Shown: piece after piece, positions 7,210 through 14,328 of the stretch
How the letters are laid out: each line of letters begins with the position of its first letter
Position numbering within the stretch: the first letter of the stretch is position 1
DNA from: CAYQDR01 sp964416315
Lineage (GTDB): Bacteria; Methylomirabilota; Methylomirabilia; Rokubacteriales; DASRDR01
Assembly: GCA_964416315.1 (NCBI GenBank)
Contig: CAYQDR010000113.1
Location: forward strand, 1-16,066
Length of the DNA: 16,066 nucleotides
Reading direction: 5' to 3'
Program-made: the position numbers and the translations under genes
The notes under the pieces: model-generated
What the model saw: the letters and a program-made list of their open reading frames with translations, nothing else
Databases searched by the model: none
Told to the model about the DNA's origin: nothing

Positions 7210-8220
7210 CTAACTTGGGGTCGAGCTGGACACGGAGCCGAGCGGCTTGCCGGCGTGGCGCGCCAGCTCCAGCAGCTCGTGGGGCAGGCCGAACCGGACG
7301 TCCTCTTCGACCACGTTGAGCTCGCGCACGACCGGAGCCGCGCAGGACGACAGGTACGCCACCACCTCCCGGACGAGGAACTCGGGCGTGGACGCGCCGG
7401 CCGTGACGCCGACCCGGCCCGCACTCTCGAGCCACTCCGGGCGGATGTCGTGCACGTCGTTGATCAGGTGAGCCCGGATCCCGACGGCCTCGGCCACCTC
7501 GCGCAGCCGGTTCGCGTTCGAGCTGTTGGCGGCGCCGAGCACCAGGACGAGGTCCACCTCGGCCGCGAGCTTCTTGACCGCCACCTGCCGGTTCTGGGTC
7601 GCGTAGCAGATGTCGTCCTTCGACGGGCCGACGATCTGGGGGAAGCGGCGCCGGAGGACGTCGATGATCGCGCGCGTGTCGTCCATCGAGAGCGTCGTCT
7701 GGGTCAGGTAGGCCACCTTGTCGGGGTTCTCAACCTCGAGCCGCTCGGCCTCGTCCACCGAGTCGATGACGACGATGCGGTTGGGCGCCTCGCCGGTCGT
7801 GCCGATCACCTCGTCGTGGTCTTCGTGACCGACGAGCACGATGGTGTAACCGTCGCGGGCGTACCGGATGGCCTCGACGTGGACCTTGGTGACGAGGGGA
7901 CAGGTCGCGTCGATGACCCGGAGGCGCCGCGCCTTCGCCTCGGTGCGCACGGCGGGCGAGACGCCGTGGGCGCTGAAGATGACGGTCGCTCCGCCGGGGA
8001 CCTCGTCCAGCTCGTCCACGAAGATCGCGCCCTTCCCCCGGAGCTCCTCGACCACGTGGCGGTTGTGGACGATCTCGCGCCGGACGTAGATTGGCCCGCC
8101 GACCACGTCGAGGGCGCGCTCCACGATCTCGATCGCGCGCTCCACCCCCGCGCAGAATCCGCGCGGGCCGGCGAGCACGATCTCGTGCGCCGGCTTCCCG
8201 CTGGCCGCCGATACCGACAC
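7210..8220 (-). CDS. ispH: 4-hydroxy-3-methylbut-2-enyl diphosphate reductase
   Basis: A 336-residue IspH (LytB), the last enzyme of the MEP pathway. It reduces HMBPP to IPP and DMAPP with an iron-sulfur cluster, in the cytosol. The three cluster cysteines are present: Cys23 in PRGFCAGV, Cys107 in DATCPLV and Cys205 in DDICYATQNRQ. Diphosphate-binding histidines His52 and His85, the proton-relay Glu137 (HEDHDEV) and SSNANRL are also visible. I start at GTG 8220 because GGGGAGG sits just upstream and a promoter-like site lies behind it. The open frame continues to 8583, but that would run antisense-like through pagL. The C-terminus is slightly longer than usual (SSSTPS). It supplies C5 units to the hopanoid genes upstream. 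Confidence 0.97.
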   Translation of the reverse strand: MSVSAASGKPAHEIVLAGPRGFCAGVERAIEIVERALDVVGGPIYVRREIVHNRHVVEELRGKGAIFVDELDEVPGGATVIFSAHGVSPAVRTEAKARRLRVIDATCPLVTKVHVEAIRYARDGYTIVLVGHEDHDEVIGTTGEAPNRIVVIDSVDEAERLEVENPDKVAYLTQTTLSMDDTRAIIDVLRRRFPQIVGPSKDDICYATQNRQVAVKKLAAEVDLVLVLGAANSSNANRLREVAEAVGIRAHLINDVHDIRPEWLESAGRVGVTAGASTPEFLVREVVAYLSSCAAPVVRELNVVEEDVRFGLPHELLELARHAGKPLGSVSSSTPS

Positions 8221-8264
8221 GCGCTGACCTCCCCGGGCGCGAGCGCGCCCCGAAAACCGTCCCA

Positions 8265-8293
8265 AGTATAGGGGCCGCGCGGCGCCAATGCAA
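8265..8293 (-). promoter_or_regulatory. Sigma70-type promoter candidate for ispH
   Basis: On the minus strand, TATACT (8270-8265) is a near-consensus -10 box. TTGCAT (8293-8288) lies exactly 17 bases upstream as a partial -35 box. Transcription would start near 8258, about 37 bases before the GTG start at 8220. The site falls in the 95-bp gap after pagL, one of the few AT-containing spots in the area. It suggests ispH can be transcribed independently of the hopanoid operon. Confidence 0.5.
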
Positions 8294-8315
8294 GGCGGGG
8301 CGGCCGTCCCGCGCG

Positions 8316-8921
8316 TCACGGGAAGAAGCGGCTCACGCCCAGGACGAACATGCTCGAGTCGAGACCCGGGTTGCCGTCGCACGTGTTCCCGTTCGAGAGG
8401 TGGTGGAAGCGGTAGCCGGCGGTGATCGCGGTCCGCTCGGAGACGAAGACGAGGGCGCCGATTCCCCCCTGGAGGGCGAAGGTGACGTGGCACCTGGTCT
8501 CGCGCAGCCGCAGGGAGCCGGCGAGGACGCCGCCCCCCGCCTCGAAATACGGCCGCACCCGTCCCGTGCCGGCGAAGACCCACCGGCTGAGCACCGTGAC
8601 CCCCGCGAGCGTCGTCGTCTCCTGGCCCTCGATGACGAGCAGGGTCGGCTCGGTCACGAGCTCGAGATTCCCGCGCAGCCAGCCCCGCCCGGATTCGTCG
8701 GTGAGGAAGTAGCCCACGTGCGGGAGCACGTGGTAGGCGTTGAGGGTGTCCACGTTCCCGACGAGCTCGTTGTGGCTGAGCGAGTAGCCGGCGACCAGCG
8801 CGAGCTCCTTCGCGCCGGCCTGGAAGGGCTCCGCCCGGGACGCGGCCGCCGTGAGCCCGAGCGCACCCAGGGCGACCGCTGCCCCGACGAGCCAGCGGCC
8901 CGTCCGCGCGACACGCCTCAC
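8316..8921 (-). CDS. PagL-like acyloxyacyl hydrolase / lipid A 3-O-deacylase
   Basis: A 201-residue outer-membrane beta-barrel protein. The N-terminal signal peptide has basic residues (MRRVARTGR), a hydrophobic core (LVGAAVALGALGLTAAA) and a likely cleavage after SRA (residue 30). Alternating hydrophobic strands end in an aromatic (SRFFP), as expected for a barrel. The PagL signature HLSN gives His174 and Ser176. In Pseudomonas PagL the triad is His-Ser-Glu, with Glu 14 residues after His; here that position is Asp188 (NPGLDSS). The family removes the 3-O acyl chain of lipid A. The start is GTG with a modest GAGGCGGG upstream. It sits 22 bases after a dehydrogenase gene, at the tail of the hopanoid run, pointing to outer-membrane remodelling. 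Activity with Asp is not proven. Confidence 0.83.
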   Translation of the reverse strand: MRRVARTGRWLVGAAVALGALGLTAAASRAEPFQAGAKELALVAGYSLSHNELVGNVDTLNAYHVLPHVGYFLTDESGRGWLRGNLELVTEPTLLVIEGQETTTLAGVTVLSRWVFAGTGRVRPYFEAGGGVLAGSLRLRETRCHVTFALQGGIGALVFVSERTAITAGYRFHHLSNGNTCDGNPGLDSSMFVLGVSRFFP

Positions 8922-8943
8922 TCGCCCGCCTCGCCCGGCGCTC

Positions 8944-9966
8944 TCAGGGGTGGATCAGGACCTTCAGGGCCTCCCCGCGACTCATCAGGGCGAGGGCCCG
9001 GGGGACGTCTTCGAGCCCCATCTCGTGGCTCACGAGCGGGCTCGGGTCGAGCCCGCCGCTCGCCAGGAGCCCGACGGCACGCCGGATGAGCGCGGGGGTG
9101 TGGTGGAAGGCGCCGAAGAGGCGCAGCTCCTCGTAGTGGATGCGCCGCGTGTCGATCTGGATGCTCGTGCCGGGGGCGCATCCCCCGAAGAAGACCACCG
9201 TCCCTCCCTTGTCGGTCGCCGCCACCGCCTGCTCCCACGCTTCCGGGCGGCCGGTGGCGTCGATCGCGCAGCGGACGCCGCCCCCCGCCGCGGCCCGGAC
9301 GAGGCCGGCCGGGTCCGGACCCCCCGTCACGTCCACGCACGCCGCGAAGCCCAGGCGCGACGCCAGGGCGAGGCGCGCCCCCGACTTCCCGGCCAGGTGG
9401 ACCCGGGCGCCGGCCCCCTGCGCGAGGAGCCCCAGCAGGAGCCCGAGCGGGCCATGCCCGAACACGGCCACGGTGTCGTCGCGCCGGACCCGCGCCAAGT
9501 CGAGAGCGTGGAGGCAGCAGGCCACGGGTTCCGCGAACGCGACCCGCCCGGCCGGCACGCCGGCCGCCACCGGAACGAGGTTACGCGCCACCAGGCGCGG
9601 GGGCAGCACGATGTACTCGGCGTAAGCGCCGTTGACGAAGAGGAGGTGGTCGCAGAGGTTCTCCTGCCCACGCGCGCACGGCGGGCAGGCGCCGCACGGC
9701 GCGGAGTTCGCGGCGACGGCGCGCTCCCCCGCGGCCACGCCCTCGACGCCCGGCCCCACGGCGACGACCGTCCCGGCCAGCTCGTGGCCGAAGACCGTGG
9801 GGATCTTCGGGATCATGACGGGGTGGCCGCGGCGGAGCGTCTTGACGTCGGTCCCGCAGGTGAGCGCGGCCTCGACGCGCAGCAGCACCTCGCCCGGCCC
9901 AGGCTCGGGGACGGGCACCTCCTCGAACCGGAGGTCGCCGGGGCCGTGGAAGACCTGCGCTCTCAC
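8944..9966 (-). CDS. Zinc-dependent medium-chain alcohol dehydrogenase (second of tandem pair)
   Basis: A 340-residue MDR-family dehydrogenase. Catalytic zinc ligands are Cys37 (LTCGTD) and His61-Glu62 (GHELAG). The structural zinc site has four cysteines (91, 94, 97, 105). The Rossmann motif is VFGHGPLGLLLG, with His in place of a usual small residue. EPVACCLHAL is typical of the threonine/sorbitol dehydrogenase-like group, which oxidises or reduces secondary alcohols and polyols with NAD(P). I start at GTG 9966, which overlaps the TGA of the upstream dehydrogenase as GTGA, with GGAGGT upstream. The open frame to 10059 would add a low-complexity basic leader. The tight overlap argues for coupled synthesis of the two paralogues. 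Confidence 0.92.
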   Translation of the reverse strand: MRAQVFHGPGDLRFEEVPVPEPGPGEVLLRVEAALTCGTDVKTLRRGHPVMIPKIPTVFGHELAGTVVAVGPGVEGVAAGERAVAANSAPCGACPPCARGQENLCDHLLFVNGAYAEYIVLPPRLVARNLVPVAAGVPAGRVAFAEPVACCLHALDLARVRRDDTVAVFGHGPLGLLLGLLAQGAGARVHLAGKSGARLALASRLGFAACVDVTGGPDPAGLVRAAAGGGVRCAIDATGRPEAWEQAVAATDKGGTVVFFGGCAPGTSIQIDTRRIHYEELRLFGAFHHTPALIRRAVGLLASGGLDPSPLVSHEMGLEDVPRALALMSRGEALKVLIHP

Positions 9967-10970
9967 CCCGACACCTCCACGTACACCTTCAGCGCCTCGT
10001 GGCGCTCCGCGAGCCGCACGGCGTCCTCGAGTCGCTCGAGTGGCAGCCGATGGGAGCACAGCTCGGCGACCCGGATGGCGCCCGTCGACACCAGCTCGAA
10101 CGCCTCCGCGAGGTCGGCCGGCGACGACGAGTAGGTGGCGGTGAGAGTCAGCTCGCGATGGTAGAGCTCGCCGACGGGCAGCGAGCCCTCACCCTCGCCG
10201 ACGAAGAGATGCACCGCCCCGCCGTCGCGCACCCAGCCAAAGGCCTGCCGCACCACCGGTGGCGCGCCCACGGTGAGGATCGCGCAGTCCGCGCCACGAC
10301 CGTCGCTGAGACGGTCGAGCGCCTCCCGCGCCCGCTCCGGCTCGACCGCCGCGTCCGCGCCGAGCGCGCGGGCCAGCGCCCGCCGCGGACCCAGCAGGTC
10401 CGTGGCGACCACCCGGGCCCCGGCCCGCGTCGCGAGCTGGACGAGCAGTCCGCCGATGGCGCCCGCGCCCACGACGAGCACGGTGTCGTCCGGCCCGACG
10501 CCGCTGCGCCGGATCGCCCGGAGACAGCAGGCGAGTGGCTCCGTGAAGGCCGCGCCCGCGTCGGGCACGCCCGCCGGCACGCGAAACGTCGCGTGCCGCA
10601 CGTTCTCCGGCGGGACCCGGACGTACTCGGCGAAGCCGCCCGGGTCGAGGTTGGACTCCCGGAAGGCGCGGCACGCCGAGGTGCTGCCGCGCCGGCAGTA
10701 GTGGCACGCCAGGCACGGCACGTGGTGCGCCACGACGACGCGGTCGCCGGCGCGGAACGCGGTGACACCCGCCCCCGCCTCGGCGACGTCCCCGACCACC
10801 TCGTGGCCGAGCACGCCGGGCGGCCGGCCCGCCGCGCGCAGCTTCGCGAGATCCGAGCCGCAGAGTCCGCAGCCCCGGACGCGGACGAGCAGCTCGCCGC
10901 GACCGATCGCGGGGACGGGCCGCTCCTCGAGCCGGATCACGCCGGGCGCCGTGTGAACCGCTGCCTTCAT
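9963..10970 (-). CDS. Zinc-dependent medium-chain alcohol dehydrogenase (first of tandem pair)
   Basis: A 335-residue MDR-family dehydrogenase, paralogous to the next gene. Catalytic zinc ligands are Cys37 (GLCGSD) and His56-Glu57 (GHEVVG). Structural zinc cysteines are at 86, 89, 92 and 100. The cofactor-binding motif is VVGAGAIGGLL, followed by an acidic-ended strand (VVATD) that suggests NAD(H). The C-terminal EALKVYVEV resembles EALKVLIHP of its neighbour. ATG start 37 bases after hpnD; no Shine-Dalgarno sequence is visible (TTTCCTCCCG precedes it), so translation may depend on coupling. Located between hpnD and pagL, it could act on a hopanoid or sugar intermediate, but the substrate is not known. 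Confidence 0.92.
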   Translation of the reverse strand: MKAAVHTAPGVIRLEERPVPAIGRGELLVRVRGCGLCGSDLAKLRAAGRPPGVLGHEVVGDVAEAGAGVTAFRAGDRVVVAHHVPCLACHYCRRGSTSACRAFRESNLDPGGFAEYVRVPPENVRHATFRVPAGVPDAGAAFTEPLACCLRAIRRSGVGPDDTVLVVGAGAIGGLLVQLATRAGARVVATDLLGPRRALARALGADAAVEPERAREALDRLSDGRGADCAILTVGAPPVVRQAFGWVRDGGAVHLFVGEGEGSLPVGELYHRELTLTATYSSSPADLAEAFELVSTGAIRVAELCSHRLPLERLEDAVRLAERHEALKVYVEVSG

Positions 10971-11007
10971 CGGGAGGAAACCGCGGGGGCCCGCGCGCGG
11001 CGCCCGC

Positions 11008-11856
11008 TCAGGGCGCGAGGTGGGCGCGAAGATACACGCCCAGCGCCAGCGCGAGCTTGCGCGGGGCCGACAGGCGCACGCGCTCCTCGAAGACGCGGAA
11101 CCGTCGCGCCTCGATCGCGCGCAGGAGGGCGTGGTAGATGACTCCCATGATCTCCGCGGCGACGAGCCGCCGGCGGTCGGCCCGCGGGAGCGCGGCGTGG
11201 GCCGCGCGGTAGTACGCGTGCGTCCGGTCCGCCTGGAAACGCATCAGCTCGAGGTAGGGGCGCGTGTACCGGCCGTGCAGGAGGTCGTCCTCCGAGTAGC
11301 CGAATCGGCGCAGCTCGTCCAGCGGGAGGTAGATGCGCCCCCGTTCGGCGTCCGTCCGCAGGTCGCGGAGGATGTTGGTGAGCTGGAGCGCCACCCCGAG
11401 GTGTACCGCGTAGTCCCGCGCGCGCGGATCCGTGTACCCGAAGATCTCGATGCACCCCAGGCCGACTGCCCCGGCGACCCGGTAGCAGTACTCGAAGAGC
11501 TCCTCGAAGCTCGCGTACCGCCGCTTGTCGATGTCCATCTCGACGCCGTCGAGGATCGCCTCGAGGTGCTCCCGGGGGATGGGGTAGACCCGCACGGTCT
11601 CGGTGAGCCGGATGCCGATGGGATGCGTCGCGTCCCCGGCGTACGCGCGGCGGAGCTCGGCCCGCCACTCCTGGAGGATCCGGCGCTGGTCGGCCGGCGA
11701 GCCCGCACCCTGGTCGACGGCGTCGTCCACGGTTCGGCAGAAGGCGTAGAACGCGTACATCGCCTCGCGCTGGCGGCGGGGGAGGAACAGGAACGAGTAG
11801 TAGAAGTTCGACCCGCTGCGACGGGTGAGGGTGGCGACGAGTTCGGCTGCGTTCAT
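11008..11856 (-). CDS. hpnD: Presqualene diphosphate synthase HpnD (squalene/phytoene synthase family)
   Basis: A 282-residue trans-isoprenyl diphosphate synthase. It condenses two farnesyl diphosphates to presqualene diphosphate, the first committed step of the HpnCDE route to squalene. The HpnD-type N-terminus SGSNFYYSFLFLP (14-26) separates it from HpnC. The first aspartate-rich motif is RTVDDAVD (41-48). The second is NILRDLRTDAERGRIYLP (161-178), with Asp165 and Asp169. Both bind Mg-diphosphate. ATG start with GAGG upstream. It follows hpnA by 111 bases and precedes the dehydrogenase pair. HpnC and HpnE, normally needed to finish squalene, are absent from this window. Confidence 0.94.
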   Translation of the reverse strand: MNAAELVATLTRRSGSNFYYSFLFLPRRQREAMYAFYAFCRTVDDAVDQGAGSPADQRRILQEWRAELRRAYAGDATHPIGIRLTETVRVYPIPREHLEAILDGVEMDIDKRRYASFEELFEYCYRVAGAVGLGCIEIFGYTDPRARDYAVHLGVALQLTNILRDLRTDAERGRIYLPLDELRRFGYSEDDLLHGRYTRPYLELMRFQADRTHAYYRAAHAALPRADRRRLVAAEIMGVIYHALLRAIEARRFRVFEERVRLSAPRKLALALGVYLRAHLAP

Positions 11857-11867
11857 CTGCCTCGGAA

Positions 11868-11882
11868 GGGGGCTCCGCCCCC
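11868..11882. repeat. Short GC hairpin in the hpnA-hpnD gap
   Basis: GGGGGC (11868-11873) pairs with GCCCCC (11877-11882) around a TCC loop, just upstream of the hpnD start and close to its GAGG ribosome-binding site. It lies in the 111-bp gap after the hpnA TAA. It may influence hpnD translation or be a weak terminator. The rest of the gap shows no convincing promoter. Confidence 0.4.
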
Positions 11883-11967
11883 CGGGACTCTCCGTTCCCT
11901 AGCTCACTCGCGTCTTCAAGGCATCCAGCCCGATCGACACCCGACCGGGGCCAGAAGGCGCATGCCA

Positions 11968-13002
11968 TTATACAGGAGTCGGAAGCACCTCCGGGCGACG
12001 CGCCCGAGGTCGGGGGGCGTACCCGTGGGCCCAGAACCACTCCACGGCGTCCCGCAGGGCCGTGTCCACGGGCGTCTGGGGGAGCCCGACCTCGCGGATC
12101 GCCTTCGACGGGTCGAAGAACATCCGCTTCGCGGCCATGCGCACCGCGGTCCGCGAGGCGAGCGGCTCCCGCCCCGTGAGCCGCGAGACCCCCTCGAACA
12201 CGGTCGCCATCGCGAGCGCCGCCGCGTAGGGGATGCGGCGCCGCGGGGCCGGGATGCCCGTGTACGGCGCGAGCCGCTCGAAGATCTCCCGGAGCCCGAG
12301 GTTCCCCTCGGCGTGTCCGAGGATGTAGCGCTCGCCCACGCGACCCCGTTCGGCGGCCGCGATGTGGCCCCGCGCGACGTCGCGCACGTGGACGACGTTC
12401 AGCCCCGTGTCGACGTAGGCGAACATACGCCCCCGGAGGTAGTCCACCAGCATCTTGCCGGTGGGCGTGGGCTTCCAATCCCACGGCCCCACCGGGGCCG
12501 AGGGGTTGACGATGACGACGGGGAGCCCGCGGGCCGCCGCCGCCTCGGCCTCCCGCTCCGCGAGGAACTTGGAGCGCTTGTAATCGCCCACCATGTCCTC
12601 GAGGCGCACCGGCGTCGTCTCCGTCCCCGACCGGCCGCCGACGGGGAGCCCGAGGGTCCCGACGCTCGAGGTGTAGACGACGCGGGAGACCCCGGCGGCC
12701 TCGGCCGCCGCGAGGAGGGCCCGTGTGCCGTCCACGTTGACGCGGTAGAGCTCCGCGGGGTCGGGGGCCCAGAGCCGGTAGTCGGCGGCGACGTGGTAGA
12801 GGACGCTGACGCCCCGCAGCGCCGGCGCGAGCGAGGCGGGGTCGCGCAGGTCGCCCGCCGCGATCTCCACCGGTAGTCCGGTGAGGGCGCGCCGGTCGCT
12901 CGTGGGCCGGACGAGGATGCGGACCGCGGCGCCGCGGGCGAGCAGCTCGCGGACGAGATTCGCCCCGATGAAGCCCGTCCCGCCAGTCACCAGCACCGTC
13001 AC
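11968..13002 (-). CDS. hpnA: Hopanoid-associated sugar epimerase HpnA
   Basis: A 344-residue extended-SDR protein. The NAD(P) motif VTGGTGFIG is at 5-13, and the catalytic Ser113 and Tyr141-x3-Lys145 (YKRSK) are present. HpnA-type segments are YHVAADYRLWAPDP (69-82) and NPSAPVGPWDWKPTPTGKM, which together make the family assignment firm. HpnA genes recur in hopanoid clusters. They are assumed to act on a sugar-derived part of the side chain, but the reaction is not settled. The start is GTG, with GAGG about nine bases upstream. It comes after the outer-membrane barrel gene, with copy 2 of the dispersed element filling the gap. Confidence 0.95.
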   Translation of the reverse strand: MTVLVTGGTGFIGANLVRELLARGAAVRILVRPTSDRRALTGLPVEIAAGDLRDPASLAPALRGVSVLYHVAADYRLWAPDPAELYRVNVDGTRALLAAAEAAGVSRVVYTSSVGTLGLPVGGRSGTETTPVRLEDMVGDYKRSKFLAEREAEAAAARGLPVVIVNPSAPVGPWDWKPTPTGKMLVDYLRGRMFAYVDTGLNVVHVRDVARGHIAAAERGRVGERYILGHAEGNLGLREIFERLAPYTGIPAPRRRIPYAAALAMATVFEGVSRLTGREPLASRTAVRMAAKRMFFDPSKAIREVGLPQTPVDTALRDAVEWFWAHGYAPRPRARRPEVLPTPV

Positions 13003-13025
13003 CGGCGAGGCCTCACGCCCGCCGT

Positions 13026-13139
13026 GCCGGGCCGAGACCCGAGCAGATCAAGGACGCAGGGAGGAGGCGCCCCGAGGCGTACTCCCCGTACGTTGAGGGG
13101 CGCCGACGACCGAGGACGCAGAGATGCGACGGGGATCGG
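13026..13139 (-). repeat. Dispersed hairpin element, copy 2, inverted (core hairpin 13066-13104)
   Basis: It reads in the opposite orientation to copies 1 and 3. The outer stem GGCGCCCC/GGGGCGCC and the TCAA/CCTC internal loop are the same as in copy 1. The inner stem is CGTAC/GTACG with a 5-nt loop instead of CGTATGC/GCATACG. The outer 25 bases (13115-13139) are an exact inverted match to 15421-15445 of copy 3. The other end (13026-13060) matches 15557-15591 with two mismatches in 35. The element fills almost the entire gap between hpnA and the outer-membrane barrel gene. Confidence 0.8.
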
Positions 13140-13146
13140 CACGGCG

Positions 13147-14328
13147 TCAGAAGGGATAGTCGAGGCCGACGAAAATCGCCGGCCCCTCGCGGCTCACGCC
13201 GATCTCGATGTGCCCGACGACGCTCGGCGGCGTCAGCCCGCGGAGCCCGATCCCGGGGGTGACCTCGAATCCCCGTTCGGTGAAATCGCGCGTCGTGTTG
13301 AAGACCTTGCCGACGTCGACGAACGGCGCGAGCTCGAACTCGGCGATCACGCCGAACAGCCGCATCGTCAACACCTGGAAGCGCGTCTCCACGTTGAGCA
13401 GCACGCGGGCGTCGCCGTAGAAGCGGTTGTCCCCGAACCCGCGCAGGGTCGCCTCCCCGCCGAGGGAGGGCCGCACCTGGAAGGGCGTGTCGGAATCGCC
13501 GGAGAGCCCCTCCAGGAGCCCCCGCACGACGAACACGGCCCAGTGGTCTACGAGCGAGCGCAGGTAGATCGCTTCCACCCCCGACTTGATGTAGTCGCTG
13601 TGGCTCCCCAGGAGCTCCGTCGAGGCCTCCGAGAACACGGACAGGTAGGCCCCGCGCTTCGGCGTGATCGTCGAGTCGCGGCTGTCGTAGGCGATCGTGA
13701 TGCGCTGCGCGTGCACCGTGGCGCCATCGATCCCCGGGGTGCCCGGGAACCGGTCGCGCGTGAACGGTAGGTTCGGCACGCCGCCTCGCCGGACTTCGAA
13801 CCGCTGGATCGTCTCGCCGAGGGACAATCGCGCCGTCGGCGTGAGGTTCACCCCGAAGATGGCGTAGAACCCCGTCACCTCGAGTGTCATGTTGGTCTCG
13901 TTCTCGGCCTTCGATTCGGGGCCGAGGCCGAAGAAGCGGATCGAGGCGTCGCGGTCGTGGAGGAACTGGAGATCCGCATGGAAGCGGCCGTCGAAGAGGC
14001 CGAAGTTCCGGTAGTGCAGGTTCAGCTCGCGCTCGATCGTCTCCGAGTAGCCCGCGACCACATCCATGCGCTCGTCGGCGCTCGGGTACGAGAAGTAACG
14101 GAAGGTACCCGTGATCCCACGGATCTCGTTGTACGTCACCGACGGCGCGAGGATGCTCCGCACCCGGTCGGAGTCGTCGCGGAAGAGCACGGCCGGCAGG
14201 AGGCCGTACGTCTCGCCGGAGTTCGGGTCCGTGTCGAACGCGGGCAGCGGGATGAACGACCACTCCCCGGCCGCCGCCACCGGCAGCCAGGGCACGAGCG
14301 CGAAGAGGATCCGGCCGACGCGCCTCAG
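13147..14328 (-). CDS. Omp85/BamA-type outer membrane barrel protein (bacterial surface antigen family), no POTRA
   Basis: A 393-residue protein if translated from the CTG at 14328. The C-terminal two thirds are the Omp85 barrel signature: ATLRGFGDNRFYGD with the LRGF lid motif (295-298), VETRFQV, FELAPFVDVGKVFN, GIGLRGL and a terminal aromatic (GLDYPF). A signal peptide is visible (MRRVGRILFALVPWLPVAAA). There are no POTRA repeats, so it is a barrel-only member. The CTG overlaps the TGA of hpnG as CTGA. No ATG, GTG or TTG gives a full signal peptide: GTG 14295 would remove its basic part, and the frame to 14766 lies inside hpnG. The start is uncertain. The role is not known; outer-membrane lipid or protein export is possible. 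Confidence 0.82.
   Translation of the reverse strand: MRRVGRILFALVPWLPVAAAGEWSFIPLPAFDTDPNSGETYGLLPAVLFRDDSDRVRSILAPSVTYNEIRGITGTFRYFSYPSADERMDVVAGYSETIERELNLHYRNFGLFDGRFHADLQFLHDRDASIRFFGLGPESKAENETNMTLEVTGFYAIFGVNLTPTARLSLGETIQRFEVRRGGVPNLPFTRDRFPGTPGIDGATVHAQRITIAYDSRDSTITPKRGAYLSVFSEASTELLGSHSDYIKSGVEAIYLRSLVDHWAVFVVRGLLEGLSGDSDTPFQVRPSLGGEATLRGFGDNRFYGDARVLLNVETRFQVLTMRLFGVIAEFELAPFVDVGKVFNTTRDFTERGFEVTPGIGLRGLTPPSVVGHIEIGVSREGPAIFVGLDYPF

Noticed and set aside
8221..8583. N-terminal extension of IspH by 121 residues
   Set aside because: The extension overlaps pagL, has no IspH homology, and the GTG at 8220 has a perfect Shine-Dalgarno site and a promoter-like site behind it.
11008..11856. 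Assignment as HpnC, squalene synthase or phytoene synthase
   Set aside because: The N-terminal SGSNFYYSF motif and hopanoid neighbours favour HpnD; HpnC has a different N-terminal pattern.
11020..12876. 618-codon plus-strand open frame opposite hpnD and hpnA
   Set aside because: Same artefact: stop codons are rare opposite high-GC third positions. It spans two well-identified genes and has biased low-complexity composition.
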